A stretch of 64,000 bases of DNA. Source: Candidatus Thorarchaeota archaeon (GTDB lineage: Archaea > Asgardarchaeota > Thorarchaeia > Thorarchaeales > Thorarchaeaceae). The DNA lies in contig PRDH01000035.1 in the NCBI GenBank assembly GCA_003345545.1, positions 1-64,000 on the forward strand. The letters run 5' to 3'. The notes under the pieces were generated by a model. The model was given only the letters and a program-made list of their open reading frames with translations. It did not search any database and had not been told where the DNA came from. The translations under genes were made by a program, and so were the position numbers. Below, piece after piece: positions 17,518 to 26,684 of this stretch; position 1 is the first letter of the stretch; the number at the start of each line of letters is the position of its first letter.

Positions 17518-17884
17518 TTGATATCAACCAATCCACTTTGTTTCCACTTTCCATCTCTCGCAATTGGTATTGTTACAAATCAAACTGCCTTTTTTCGATT
17601 TCCATTCTTTTTCAGAAAGCGATTTAGTATTGGCATGATTCTTCTCGGAAGAACCGAGCTTCAAGGATTAGTAGCGGCTAAAACGCCGCACTATCGTCAC
17701 AAATGCTACTCGACTTAGTTTCGACCATCTCTCACGGTTGTCTGAGTTCTTTGAGGTGAACTATCTCGGGTCAGAAAACCCTAGTAGCGATGCCTGCCAC
17801 GAAGCTGTGTCGAGGCTTGGTAGGTACCGCAAAGGTTACTTATGGTCAGGCGTGTGCCATCCAGACTGAGCGAGGTTTGAGCAG
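17518..17884. other. Divergent control region between the Lrp-type regulator and uvrB
   Basis: 367 bases with no supported gene. A TATA-like GGTTACTTATGG near 17834-17845 lies about 45 bases before the uvrB ATG, and GAGGTTT (17872) is a possible ribosome site. No clear palindrome was seen. Confidence 0.45.
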
Positions 17885-19870
17885 ATGAGCGAGTTCAAAC
17901 TGGTTGCCCCTTTCAAGCCAACAGGCGACCAACCACAGGCAATTGCCAAGCTAGTGGAGGGTCTCGAGAGTGGACTTGAACATCAGACGCTTCTGGGAGT
18001 CACAGGTTCAGGCAAGACGTTCACCATGGCCAATGTCATAGAGGCTGTGCAGAAGCCCACTCTGGTCATCTCTCACAATAAAACTCTGGCAGCACAGCTC
18101 GCTTCTGAATACAAGCAGTTCTTTCCATCGAATGCAGTGGAGTACTTCGTCAGCTACTATGATTACTACCAGCCTGAGGCGTATGTTCCCTCAAAGGACA
18201 TGTACATCGAGAAAGAGACCGACATCAATGAAGAGATCGAACGACTCCGCCACTCAACGACTCACTCACTCCGTTCTCGAAAGGATGTCGTTGTGGTAGC
18301 ATCAGTGTCCTGCATCTATGGTGTGGGGGACCCCAGCGAGTACGATTACTTCAGGATGTACATCGAGCGCGGAAAGAAGGTCGACAGGAGAGAGATTCTG
18401 GAACGCCTTGTTGCCATGCAATACGAACGCAACGATATGGATGTCAAGCCGGGAGTCTTCAGGGTCAGAGGCGATGTCATCGATGTGTACCCGTCAGGGT
18501 CCGAAAATAGCATCCGGATAGAGCTTGACGGCGATGTTGTTGACAGGCTCACTCTTCTTGAACGCCTCACTGCCAGAAAGATTGGAAGTCCTGACTGGTT
18601 TGAACTCTACCCCGCCCGTCATCATATCGCACGATATGAGAAAGTTGTTGAGGTCCTCGATGAGATCGAGCAGGAGATGGAAGAGCGCGTTGAGTGGTTC
18701 AAGAAAGAGGGCAAATTAGTCGAGGCGGACCGCCTGAAGCGCAGAACCCTGTTCGATCTTGAGATGCTGAGAGAGACTGGCATGTGTCAGGGGATTGAGA
18801 ACTACTCACGATTCATTGATGGCCGTGCAAAGGGTGTGAAACCCTATACCCTGCTGGATTACTTCCCTGATGACTTCCTGATGATTCTTGATGAGAGTCA
18901 TATGACCATCCCCCAGTTACATGGGATGTACAATGGCGACCTTGCTCGGAAGCAGAACCTTGTTGATTATGGTTTCAGGTTGCCTTCCGCGATTGACAAC
19001 AGACCCCTGAAGTTCCACGAGTTTGAGAAGTACATGAGGCGCGTCATCTACACAACCGCGACACCTGGCCCGTTTGAAAAGAAGGTGAGTCAGCAGATAG
19101 TTGAGCAGCTGGTTCGACCAACCGGGCTCCTAGACCCTGAGGTCATCGTCAAGCCTGTAGTAGGTCAGGTGGACCATCTCCTTGGAGAGATCAAGAGGAC
19201 AGTCACTCTGGGTGACCGAATCCTAGTCACGACACTCACAAAGAAGACTGCTGAGATGCTGAGTGAGTATCTCGTAGACGCCGGTGTCAAGGCGCGATAT
19301 CTCCACTCCGATATAGGGACCGTCGAGCGAATTGAGATTGTTCGCGAACTTCGTCAGGGAAAGTTTGACGTCTTGGTCGGAATCAACCTCCTTCGAGAGG
19401 GACTTGACCTCCCAGAGGTCTCTTTGGTGGCAATTTTGGATGCTGATAAGGAAGGTTTCCTACGAACGGACTGGGCACTCATTCAGACGATGGGCCGAGC
19501 AGCAAGAAACGCTAATGGTCGTGTGGTTCTCTTTGGTGACCATGTTTCAGACGCGATGCAGAGTGCCATCGATGAAACCAACCGAAGACGTCGCTATCAG
19601 ACGAAATACAACGAGGAACATGGCATTCGACCGACGTCAATTGTGAAGGGCATTCAGGACATTGCACAGGGTATTGTCAAGCCTGAGAAAGAAGCTCAGA
19701 CAAAGCTAGAGGACTTTGACCCATTTGAGGTGGATGAACTTGCTGACTACATTATCGACTTGGAAGAACAAATGAAGGAGGCTGCCCGGAACCTTGAGTT
19801 CGAGAAGGCGGCGAAGCTCCGAGATCAGATTGCAGGATTACGGAAGAGGATAGAAGGAGTTCAAGAGTGA
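17885..19870 (+). CDS. uvrB: Excinuclease ABC subunit B
   Basis: 661 residues, a normal UvrB length. Walker A is GVTGSGKT near residue 38. The beta-hairpin that inserts into the DNA bubble is present (SYYDYYQPEAYVPSKDMYIE), as are DESH (helicase motif II), QTMGRAARNANG (motif VI) and a C-terminal UVR domain (QMKEAARNLEFEKAAKLRDQ) for UvrC binding. It verifies damage delivered by UvrA and loads UvrC. Its stop overlaps the first uvrA start (GTGA at 19867-19870). The whole operon is of bacterial type, as in the other archaea that have UvrABC. Confidence 0.99.
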   Translation: MSEFKLVAPFKPTGDQPQAIAKLVEGLESGLEHQTLLGVTGSGKTFTMANVIEAVQKPTLVISHNKTLAAQLASEYKQFFPSNAVEYFVSYYDYYQPEAYVPSKDMYIEKETDINEEIERLRHSTTHSLRSRKDVVVVASVSCIYGVGDPSEYDYFRMYIERGKKVDRREILERLVAMQYERNDMDVKPGVFRVRGDVIDVYPSGSENSIRIELDGDVVDRLTLLERLTARKIGSPDWFELYPARHHIARYEKVVEVLDEIEQEMEERVEWFKKEGKLVEADRLKRRTLFDLEMLRETGMCQGIENYSRFIDGRAKGVKPYTLLDYFPDDFLMILDESHMTIPQLHGMYNGDLARKQNLVDYGFRLPSAIDNRPLKFHEFEKYMRRVIYTTATPGPFEKKVSQQIVEQLVRPTGLLDPEVIVKPVVGQVDHLLGEIKRTVTLGDRILVTTLTKKTAEMLSEYLVDAGVKARYLHSDIGTVERIEIVRELRQGKFDVLVGINLLREGLDLPEVSLVAILDADKEGFLRTDWALIQTMGRAARNANGRVVLFGDHVSDAMQSAIDETNRRRRYQTKYNEEHGIRPTSIVKGIQDIAQGIVKPEKEAQTKLEDFDPFEVDELADYIIDLEEQMKEAARNLEFEKAAKLRDQIAGLRKRIEGVQE

Positions 19871-22815
19871 CCACGGCGGACAAGAGGAAGAGCACTGGTG
19901 ACCTAGAGTCTGAGGAAGATATTCCTAGGTCAATCGTGGTCATAGGCGCCGCTGAGCACAATCTGAAACACATCGATGTCACTATTCCAAAGAATACTCT
20001 TACAGTGGTGACAGGTCTCTCGGGGTCAGGGAAGAGCTCCTTGGTCTTTGATACTATCTACAGCGAAGGCCAGAGGCGATTCATAGAGTCACTCTCACCG
20101 TATGCTCGGCAGTTTCTGGGAATGCTTGAGAAACCAAAGGTCGACCTAATGACAGGTCTCTCGCCATCAATATCAATCGACCAGAAGAGTGTCAGCCGAA
20201 ATCCAAGGTCGACGGTCGGGACCATTACAGAGATTTATGATTATCTGCGCCTTCTGTACGCTAGGGTTGGAGAGCCCCACTGCCCGAAATGCGGAAAGAA
20301 GGTCGAACCCCAGACATCTCAGCAGATTGTTGACCGCATCATGGATTTCAAAGAGGGCTCCCGAGTCATGATTCTGGCTCCTATTGTCCGGGGACGCAAG
20401 GGGGAGTATCGGAAGGAGTTCAAGGACCTGATGAAGAAGGGGTACGTGCGGGCGCGCGTTGACGGGAAACTCCTTGAGCTTGAGGAAAGTATGTCGCTTG
20501 ATAGGTACTTTGGGCACACGATAGAAGTGGTCATCGACCGTCTCACTGTGAAGGCGTCAGAGCGAGGGCGAATCTCAGAGGCTGTGGAAACCGCACTAAA
20601 GATGGCTGAGAGAGTGGTCACTATCATTGGTCCTGATGGAGACCTGACCTTGTCAGAGCAGTTCGCCTGTGTTGACTGTGGTATCAGTCTTCCAGAAATG
20701 GAACCACGTATCTTCAGTTGGAACACACCTCAAGGGGCATGTCCTCGCTGCACAGGCATCGGTGTCATCAGGCAGTTCGATCCTGATATGTTCATCACAG
20801 ATCCAAGCCGCTCTCTGAATGATGGCCTGTTCTCGACAGACGAGTGGAAAGTCAAACGTGACTTCACCAAGAAGATTATTGAGCACTACGGCTTTACCAT
20901 GGACACGCCATGGAAGGACATGACGGAGAAGCAGCGAAACCTACTTCTCTATGGTTCAGGTGACGAGAAGTTCGAGGCCACATGGGAAGCCGATAATCCA
21001 GAGTACGAGGTCCAATTCAAGGGGACATTCCAGAGGCCCTTTGAGGGCTGGGTAGAACGGGCGAAGAGGCTCTACAAGACTACAACATCTGAGTATGGTC
21101 TGAGTATTCTCGAGAAGCTCATGTCATCTCAGACGTGCCCCCTCTGCAACGGCAGGAGGCTGAGACCCGAGTCTCTGGCCGTGACATTCAACGGCAAGTC
21201 AGTCACCGACCTGAACAACATGTCAATCAAGGCTCTGAGGGAGTTCTTCGAGAAGGCAGAAGTTGTGCCTAGACTTCGACCGGTCTCAGACCCAATTATC
21301 CGTGAGATAATGGGGCGTATCGGGTTCCTTGAGGATGTAGGACTAGACTATCTCACTCTCGATAGGTCCGCTCCGAGTCTTGCGGGAGGCGAGGCTCAGA
21401 GAATTCGCCTTGCAAGCCAGATTGGCTCAAATCTTGTTGGTGTGACATACGTGTGTGATGAGCCCAGTATCGGGCTTCACAGTCGAGACAACGACAGGCT
21501 CCTGAAGTCACTCACTCATCTGCGAGACCTGGGCAACAATGTTCTCGTTGTCGAACATGATGAGGAGACCATTCGGAGAGCTGACTACATCGTCGACCTC
21601 GGCCCCGGAGCTGGTACCGAAGGCGGAGAAGTCGTCGTAGCCGGTACTCTCGATGATGTTCTCAAATGTGATAAGTCCATCACTGGCAAGTTCCTTCGGG
21701 GCGAGGACAGTATACCTGTTCCGAAGCGTAGAAGACACCCAAACGGTCGGTTCCTCGAAATGAGGGGTTGCCGACATAACAATCTGAAGAATCTGAATCT
21801 CCGGATTCCCCTTGGTCTGTTCATCGCAGTCACCGGAGTCTCAGGATCTGGCAAATCCTCTCTGATTGTGGAGACTCTCCAACGAGAACTTGCACGAAGG
21901 TTCCACAATGCAGAGGCGAAACCAGGCAAGTTTGATGAGATACTCGGTGTGGAGCAGCTTGACAAGGTAATAGTCATTGACCAGGGTCCCATAGGGAGAA
22001 CACCTAGGTCGAATCCTGCGACATACGTAGGTCTCTGGTCACCCTTGAGAGACCTCTTCTCAAGTCTTCCCGAGTCCCAGATAAGAGGATACAAACCCGG
22101 GCGTTTCAGCTTCAATGTCATGAGTGGCCGATGCGGGACCTGTAAGGGTGCTGGCGTTGAGATCATCGAAATGCAATTCCTTCCTCCAGTACAGGTTACC
22201 TGTAGTGAATGCAAGGGGCGGCGGTATAATAGAGAGACCCTACAGGTGCGGTTCAAGGGCAAGAACATCGCGGACATCTTGGACATGCGTATCGATGAGG
22301 CTGTCAAATTCCTCGAGGGCATTCCCACTGTCCACCGACGGCTTGAGACCCTCTGCGAAGTCGGTATGGGTTATGTGAAACTCGGGCAGCCTGCGACCAC
22401 GCTCTCGGGAGGTGAAGCGCAACGTATTAAGCTGAGCAAGTACCTCTCACGCCCTGCCACTGGGCAGACGCTGATATTGTTAGACGAGCCAACGACTGGG
22501 TTGCACTTTGCCGACATCAAGAAACTACTCGAAGTTCTCCATCGTCTTGTCGACTTGGGAAACACAGTTCTCGTGATTGAGCATCAGTTGGACGTAGCCA
22601 AGACCGCTGACTGGGTGATTGACCTCGGTCCTGAGGGCGGAGACGAGGGCGGCTATCTGATTGCAGAGGGAACTCCTGAAGATGTAGCTGCATGTGAGAG
22701 TTCGTTCACCGGCCACTACCTTCGCGGGCTACTGAAACCGATGAAGCAAGGGCGAGCAGTCCCTCTGAGGCAGTCAGTGCCCAAGAGGACACTGAAGCGG
22801 AGGTCAGCAAAGTGA
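19867..22815 (+). CDS. uvrA: Excinuclease ABC subunit A, first paralog
   Basis: 982 residues from GTG 19867, overlapping uvrB by 4 bases. Both ABC modules are complete: Walker A GLSGSGKSS (about 50-58) and GVSGSGKSS (about 657-665), DEPSIGLH and DEPTTGLH. All zinc sites are present (HCPKCGK, FACVDCG...ACPRC, GRCGTC...VTCSEC). The UvrB-binding region after the first zinc pair is intact (ILAPIVRGRKGEYRKEFKDL). One oddity: the first ABC signature is LAGGE in place of LSGGE. The protein scans DNA for lesions as a dimer. It overlaps the second uvrA by 4 bases. Confidence 0.98.
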   Translation: MTTADKRKSTGDLESEEDIPRSIVVIGAAEHNLKHIDVTIPKNTLTVVTGLSGSGKSSLVFDTIYSEGQRRFIESLSPYARQFLGMLEKPKVDLMTGLSPSISIDQKSVSRNPRSTVGTITEIYDYLRLLYARVGEPHCPKCGKKVEPQTSQQIVDRIMDFKEGSRVMILAPIVRGRKGEYRKEFKDLMKKGYVRARVDGKLLELEESMSLDRYFGHTIEVVIDRLTVKASERGRISEAVETALKMAERVVTIIGPDGDLTLSEQFACVDCGISLPEMEPRIFSWNTPQGACPRCTGIGVIRQFDPDMFITDPSRSLNDGLFSTDEWKVKRDFTKKIIEHYGFTMDTPWKDMTEKQRNLLLYGSGDEKFEATWEADNPEYEVQFKGTFQRPFEGWVERAKRLYKTTTSEYGLSILEKLMSSQTCPLCNGRRLRPESLAVTFNGKSVTDLNNMSIKALREFFEKAEVVPRLRPVSDPIIREIMGRIGFLEDVGLDYLTLDRSAPSLAGGEAQRIRLASQIGSNLVGVTYVCDEPSIGLHSRDNDRLLKSLTHLRDLGNNVLVVEHDEETIRRADYIVDLGPGAGTEGGEVVVAGTLDDVLKCDKSITGKFLRGEDSIPVPKRRRHPNGRFLEMRGCRHNNLKNLNLRIPLGLFIAVTGVSGSGKSSLIVETLQRELARRFHNAEAKPGKFDEILGVEQLDKVIVIDQGPIGRTPRSNPATYVGLWSPLRDLFSSLPESQIRGYKPGRFSFNVMSGRCGTCKGAGVEIIEMQFLPPVQVTCSECKGRRYNRETLQVRFKGKNIADILDMRIDEAVKFLEGIPTVHRRLETLCEVGMGYVKLGQPATTLSGGEAQRIKLSKYLSRPATGQTLILLDEPTTGLHFADIKKLLEVLHRLVDLGNTVLVIEHQLDVAKTADWVIDLGPEGGDEGGYLIAEGTPEDVAACESSFTGHYLRGLLKPMKQGRAVPLRQSVPKRTLKRRSAK

Positions 22816-25646
22816 CGGGCTACATCAAGGTACGCAAGGCTGAGGAACACAACCTCAAGTCAATTGATGTAGACATCCCCCGAGACAGTCTTGTTGTGGT
22901 CACGGGGCCAAGTGGTTCAGGCAAGTCAACCCTCGTACTTGACACGATCTTCGCGGAAGGCCAGAGGCGTTATGTGGAGAGCCTTAGCTCTTACGCTCGA
23001 AGATTTCTCGGAAGGCTCGATAGGCCGAAGGTCGAGAAGATTACGGGACTCCCACCTGCTATCTCCATTGAGCAGAAGGGTCGCACAAAGAATCCGCGAT
23101 CGACAGTTTCTACGAGTACAGAGATTCATGACTACCTCCGACTACTCTATGCAAATGTCGGAGTCGCTCACTGTGTTAAATGCGGTCTTCCCATGGAGCA
23201 ATTGACTGCTGAGTCAGCTGCACGACTACTTCTCGACGAGAACGGCGGACAGAGAATTCACGTCCTTGCCCCCATTGTCCGCGGCGAGACCGGAAAGCAT
23301 CAGGATGCTCTTGATGGACTCCACAAGAATGGATTCGCTCGTGTCCGTGTGGATGGAGATGTCATAGACATAGACCAAGTAGACTTGGATGCACGAAAGA
23401 AGCATGATATTGATGTTGTCGTTGACAGGCTCGAACTGAACCAGAAGCACCGTGAGCGGCTGATTGGCTCCCTGGAGACTGCTCTTGAAACTGGCGACGG
23501 TAGGGCAATCGTTTCTCGAGAAGGCGTGGAGGATCTTACCTTCGCTCAACAGCTAATGTGCCCGAAATGTGGCATTCAGTACGAGAAACTGGGTCCAAAA
23601 GCATTCTCCTTCAACAGGCCTGATGGGGCATGTCCTGTTTGCAACGGTCTTGGTGTGACAATGTCAATTGATCCTGAGCTCCTAGTGCCCGACAAGAACA
23701 TGACGGTTCATGAGATAAGTCGGCATATCAATGCAGGTGAACGAAACTGGTGGAATGACAGACTTGTCGCACTAGGCAAACTTCTCGGATTCACCTTGGA
23801 AACCCCGTTCAATGAGCTTAGCGAATCCCAGATAGAAGCCTTGGTCTGGGGTCGTCCTGAATATACTCTTCACTATACTCAGGAAGGTGAAACATCGACA
23901 TGGGAGATAACCAGAAAGTGGTATGGTCTTGTGAGATGGCTCGAACGTATCTTTGACCGAGGAAAGGCCAGCGATAAGTTGTACTACCGCTGGTGGGCTC
24001 AACGCATTGCTAACGAGTTCTCCAGGAAGACTGCCTGTGAAGCATGCAATGGCAGAAAGCTCAAGCCGGAGAGTCTGGCTGTCACTGTTGCGGGTAAGCC
24101 TATTGATGAGATCACGTCAATGACCATCGAGAAGGCGGCTGAATTCTTCAAGAACATCACGCTTACTGAACGAGAGTTCAAGATAGCACAACTGGTACTC
24201 AAGGAGATTCGAGCACGTCTTAACTTTCTGCTGGCCGTAGGACTCGAGTATCTGAGTCTTGACAGGGCGTCCATGACTCTATCAGGAGGTGAAAGCCAGA
24301 GAATCCGTCTTGCTACACAGATAGGGTCTGCCCTCACCGGAGTATTGTATTGCCTTGATGAGCCATCAATCGGGCTCCATCCTCGCGATGTGGGAAAGCT
24401 CATCGAAACATTCTATCACCTGAGATCTCTCGGGAATACTGTGGTGGTGATTGAACATGACCGCGATACCATTACAGCTGCTGATCATCTCATTGATCTT
24501 GGCCCTCTTGCCGGTGTGAACGGAGGTTATCTTGTGGCCGAGGGACCACCCTCTGAAGTTCTTGCTAATCCGAAGTCTCTCACTGCTCAATACCTAGCTG
24601 GAGTCAAGAGGATACCCATCCCCAAGGAACGACGGCGTGGTAATGGAAAGCAGATAGTCATTCATGGTGCTCGGGCTAACAACCTCAAGAAAATCGACGT
24701 TGGGTTTCCTCTTGGCACGATCATATGTGTCACTGGCGTTTCCGGGGCAGGAAAGAGTTCTCTGACCCATGAAACTCTCTACAAGGCACTAGCTCAGCGA
24801 CTCAACGGAACAAGTACTGTCCCAGGGAGCCATGACTCTATTGAGGGTGTCGAGAATATTGATAGAATGATTCTCGTTGACCAGTCTCCAATCGGTCGTA
24901 CTCCAAGAAGTAATCCTGCAACGTATACACAGACCTTCGGAGAGATTCGGGACCTCTTTGCAATGATGCCTGAGGCGAAAGCGAGAGGGTACGGACCTGG
25001 CCGTTTCAGTTTCAACACGAGAGACGGTCGGTGTGAGAAATGCAAAGGCAGTGGCGTCATTCAGGTCGAGATGCACTTCATGTCGGATGTCTTCATGACA
25101 TGCGATGTCTGCAAGGGCAACCGATTCGACAGAGAGACCTTGGAGGTCACTTACAAAGGAAAGAACATCACGCAAGTTCTCACATTGACCATAGAGGAGG
25201 CGCTGCAGCTGTTCGCCGACATACCGAAGATTGCAGAGAGATTGGGAACCCTGGTCGATGTTGGACTTGGCTATCTTCAGCTAGGCCAGCCCGCCACGAC
25301 ATTGAGCGGCGGTGAGGCTCAGCGTATGAAGCTGGCCGCTGAGCTATCCCGGAAGTCTACAGGGAACACACTCTACCTGATGGACGAACCCACGACTGGC
25401 CTCTCAGCCTCAGATGTGCACGTGCTTCTTGGAGTAGTGAACCGTCTCGTCGACGCAGGTAACACCGTGGTCATCGTTGAGCACAATCTCGAAGTTATAA
25501 AGACCGCAGATTGGGTGATAGATCTCGGCCCTGATGGCGGTGATGGTGGGGGGGAAGTCATCGCAGTCGGGACACCAGAAGATGTGATTAGAGTGAAGAA
25601 ATCTTATACTGGAAAACATCTGAAACCAGTCCTCTCCGCATCCTGA
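22812..25646 (+). CDS. uvrA: Excinuclease ABC subunit A, second paralog
   Basis: 944 residues from GTG 22812 (GTGA overlap with the first uvrA). It is a full protein and not a fragment: Walker A GPSGSGKST (about 32-40) and GVSGAGKSS (about 641-649), signatures LSGGESQR and LSGGEAQR, zinc pairs HCVKCG, LMCPKCG...ACPVC and GRCEKC...MTCDVC, and a UvrB-binding region (VLAPIVRGETGKHQDALDGL). Its second D-loop reads GLSASDV where canonical UvrA has GLHFAD. The two copies are well diverged, so the pair is old. It could form heterodimers with the first UvrA or serve in tolerance to other lesions or drugs (inference). Confidence 0.97.
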   Translation: MTGYIKVRKAEEHNLKSIDVDIPRDSLVVVTGPSGSGKSTLVLDTIFAEGQRRYVESLSSYARRFLGRLDRPKVEKITGLPPAISIEQKGRTKNPRSTVSTSTEIHDYLRLLYANVGVAHCVKCGLPMEQLTAESAARLLLDENGGQRIHVLAPIVRGETGKHQDALDGLHKNGFARVRVDGDVIDIDQVDLDARKKHDIDVVVDRLELNQKHRERLIGSLETALETGDGRAIVSREGVEDLTFAQQLMCPKCGIQYEKLGPKAFSFNRPDGACPVCNGLGVTMSIDPELLVPDKNMTVHEISRHINAGERNWWNDRLVALGKLLGFTLETPFNELSESQIEALVWGRPEYTLHYTQEGETSTWEITRKWYGLVRWLERIFDRGKASDKLYYRWWAQRIANEFSRKTACEACNGRKLKPESLAVTVAGKPIDEITSMTIEKAAEFFKNITLTEREFKIAQLVLKEIRARLNFLLAVGLEYLSLDRASMTLSGGESQRIRLATQIGSALTGVLYCLDEPSIGLHPRDVGKLIETFYHLRSLGNTVVVIEHDRDTITAADHLIDLGPLAGVNGGYLVAEGPPSEVLANPKSLTAQYLAGVKRIPIPKERRRGNGKQIVIHGARANNLKKIDVGFPLGTIICVTGVSGAGKSSLTHETLYKALAQRLNGTSTVPGSHDSIEGVENIDRMILVDQSPIGRTPRSNPATYTQTFGEIRDLFAMMPEAKARGYGPGRFSFNTRDGRCEKCKGSGVIQVEMHFMSDVFMTCDVCKGNRFDRETLEVTYKGKNITQVLTLTIEEALQLFADIPKIAERLGTLVDVGLGYLQLGQPATTLSGGEAQRMKLAAELSRKSTGNTLYLMDEPTTGLSASDVHVLLGVVNRLVDAGNTVVIVEHNLEVIKTADWVIDLGPDGGDGGGEVIAVGTPEDVIRVKKSYTGKHLKPVLSAS

Positions 25647-26064
25647 AGCTCTTCTAGAGTGATGCATCGCATCTGTTTCGAGTTTCCCATCGGATTCGAT
25701 TCACATAGGTCTCTTACATATAGTTCCAGCAAAGTGGGTCTACTGGTTGTCTAACATGAAGAAGCATTTGAGGTTGAAAAACGAAGAAGAAACAGAAGGG
25801 CGCCCTATGCTTTCGATTTGTCGTCTGGCTTTGCACATTATTCTCACGTGGAAGGACGTGAAGTCGTGCTATGATGTCTATAATACAAGATTGAAGCGAT
25901 TAGGACTCATTTTATGAATATTCTGGCAATCATAATATTGAATGGGTATCAAAAAGGACTCATAACCATTATAAGACCTGTCGGGTGGTAATACCTCACA
26001 CGTACACGTACCCTATATTAGCACTCCATGAGTATTCATTCCTGTTTGCATCGACAGAATCCTC
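25647..26064. other. 418-base gap after the uvrBAA operon
   Basis: A 53-codon frame from ATG 25756 to TGA 25917 (MKKHLRLKNEEETEGRPMLS...) is basic and might be a small protein, but it has no relatives I know and no clear ribosome site. The right part is AT-rich with a possible promoter for the TPR gene at 26092 (ACCATTATAAGAC near 25970). Otherwise nothing. Confidence 0.4.
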
Positions 26065-26091
26065 ATGATTCGTCCGCCGGGAGGACAACGC

Positions 26092-26607
26092 ATGACACAG
26101 CGAGAGGATGCCTCGAAGACTATACAATCGATTTCCAGCGACAGGCCTTCCACTGTGATAGAATCTGACCTCAGGATGCGGCTCAGGACATTTCCTCGGG
26201 ACGCACAGACCTGGTATGCTCTGGGTTCCTATCTCCATTCCTTCGGAAGACTTGATGAGGCAGAGGAGGCACTGCGGAAGGCCATCTCCCTAAACCCTGG
26301 TCCAGCACATTTTCTGGAAGAGCTAGCACGGATTCTCATGGATCTCGGGCGACTTGATGAGGCCTATCAGCTGTATGATAAGAGAGCCCCCTCCTCAATT
26401 GACGCCCTCAGAGGTGAGATTGACGTACTTCGTAGGATGGAGGCTGCTGCGGACGAAAACGCCGTTGCCATCTCCCCCTGCATAGATTGCTCTGACTATA
26501 CATATTACGGGTGTTCTAAAGATGGTGCCTGCGACTCCATTAATCGTTGGCGCACGAGAGTCAGACAGGTCGCCACTCAGAGAAGCCCTGATGGACACTC
26601 CAAGTAG
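26092..26607 (+). CDS. TPR protein with C-terminal cysteine cluster
   Basis: 171 residues from ATG 26092, chosen because GGGAGGA precedes it by six bases; an upstream ATG at 26065 would add nine residues. Two TPR-like units are seen (AQTWYALGSYLHSFGRLDEA, AHFLEELARILMDLGRLDEA). They are followed by four cysteines in CIDC-x6-GC-x4-AC near residues 130-145, a plausible metal site. It sits between uvrA and uvrC on the same strand, with 77 bases to uvrC, so it may be co-expressed with excision repair. Confidence 0.72.
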   Translation: MTQREDASKTIQSISSDRPSTVIESDLRMRLRTFPRDAQTWYALGSYLHSFGRLDEAEEALRKAISLNPGPAHFLEELARILMDLGRLDEAYQLYDKRAPSSIDALRGEIDVLRRMEAAADENAVAISPCIDCSDYTYYGCSKDGACDSINRWRTRVRQVATQRSPDGHSK

Positions 26608-26684
26608 CTCGCTTGTACCCACCGAATCACTGATTTGGCACGGAGTTCAAAAGTGATTGGACTCACATTAAAGGATGATACGGA

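Noticed and set aside
21585..22328. 247-codon frame antisense to uvrA
   Set aside because: The uvrA frame is beyond doubt here; the antisense frame has no domain.
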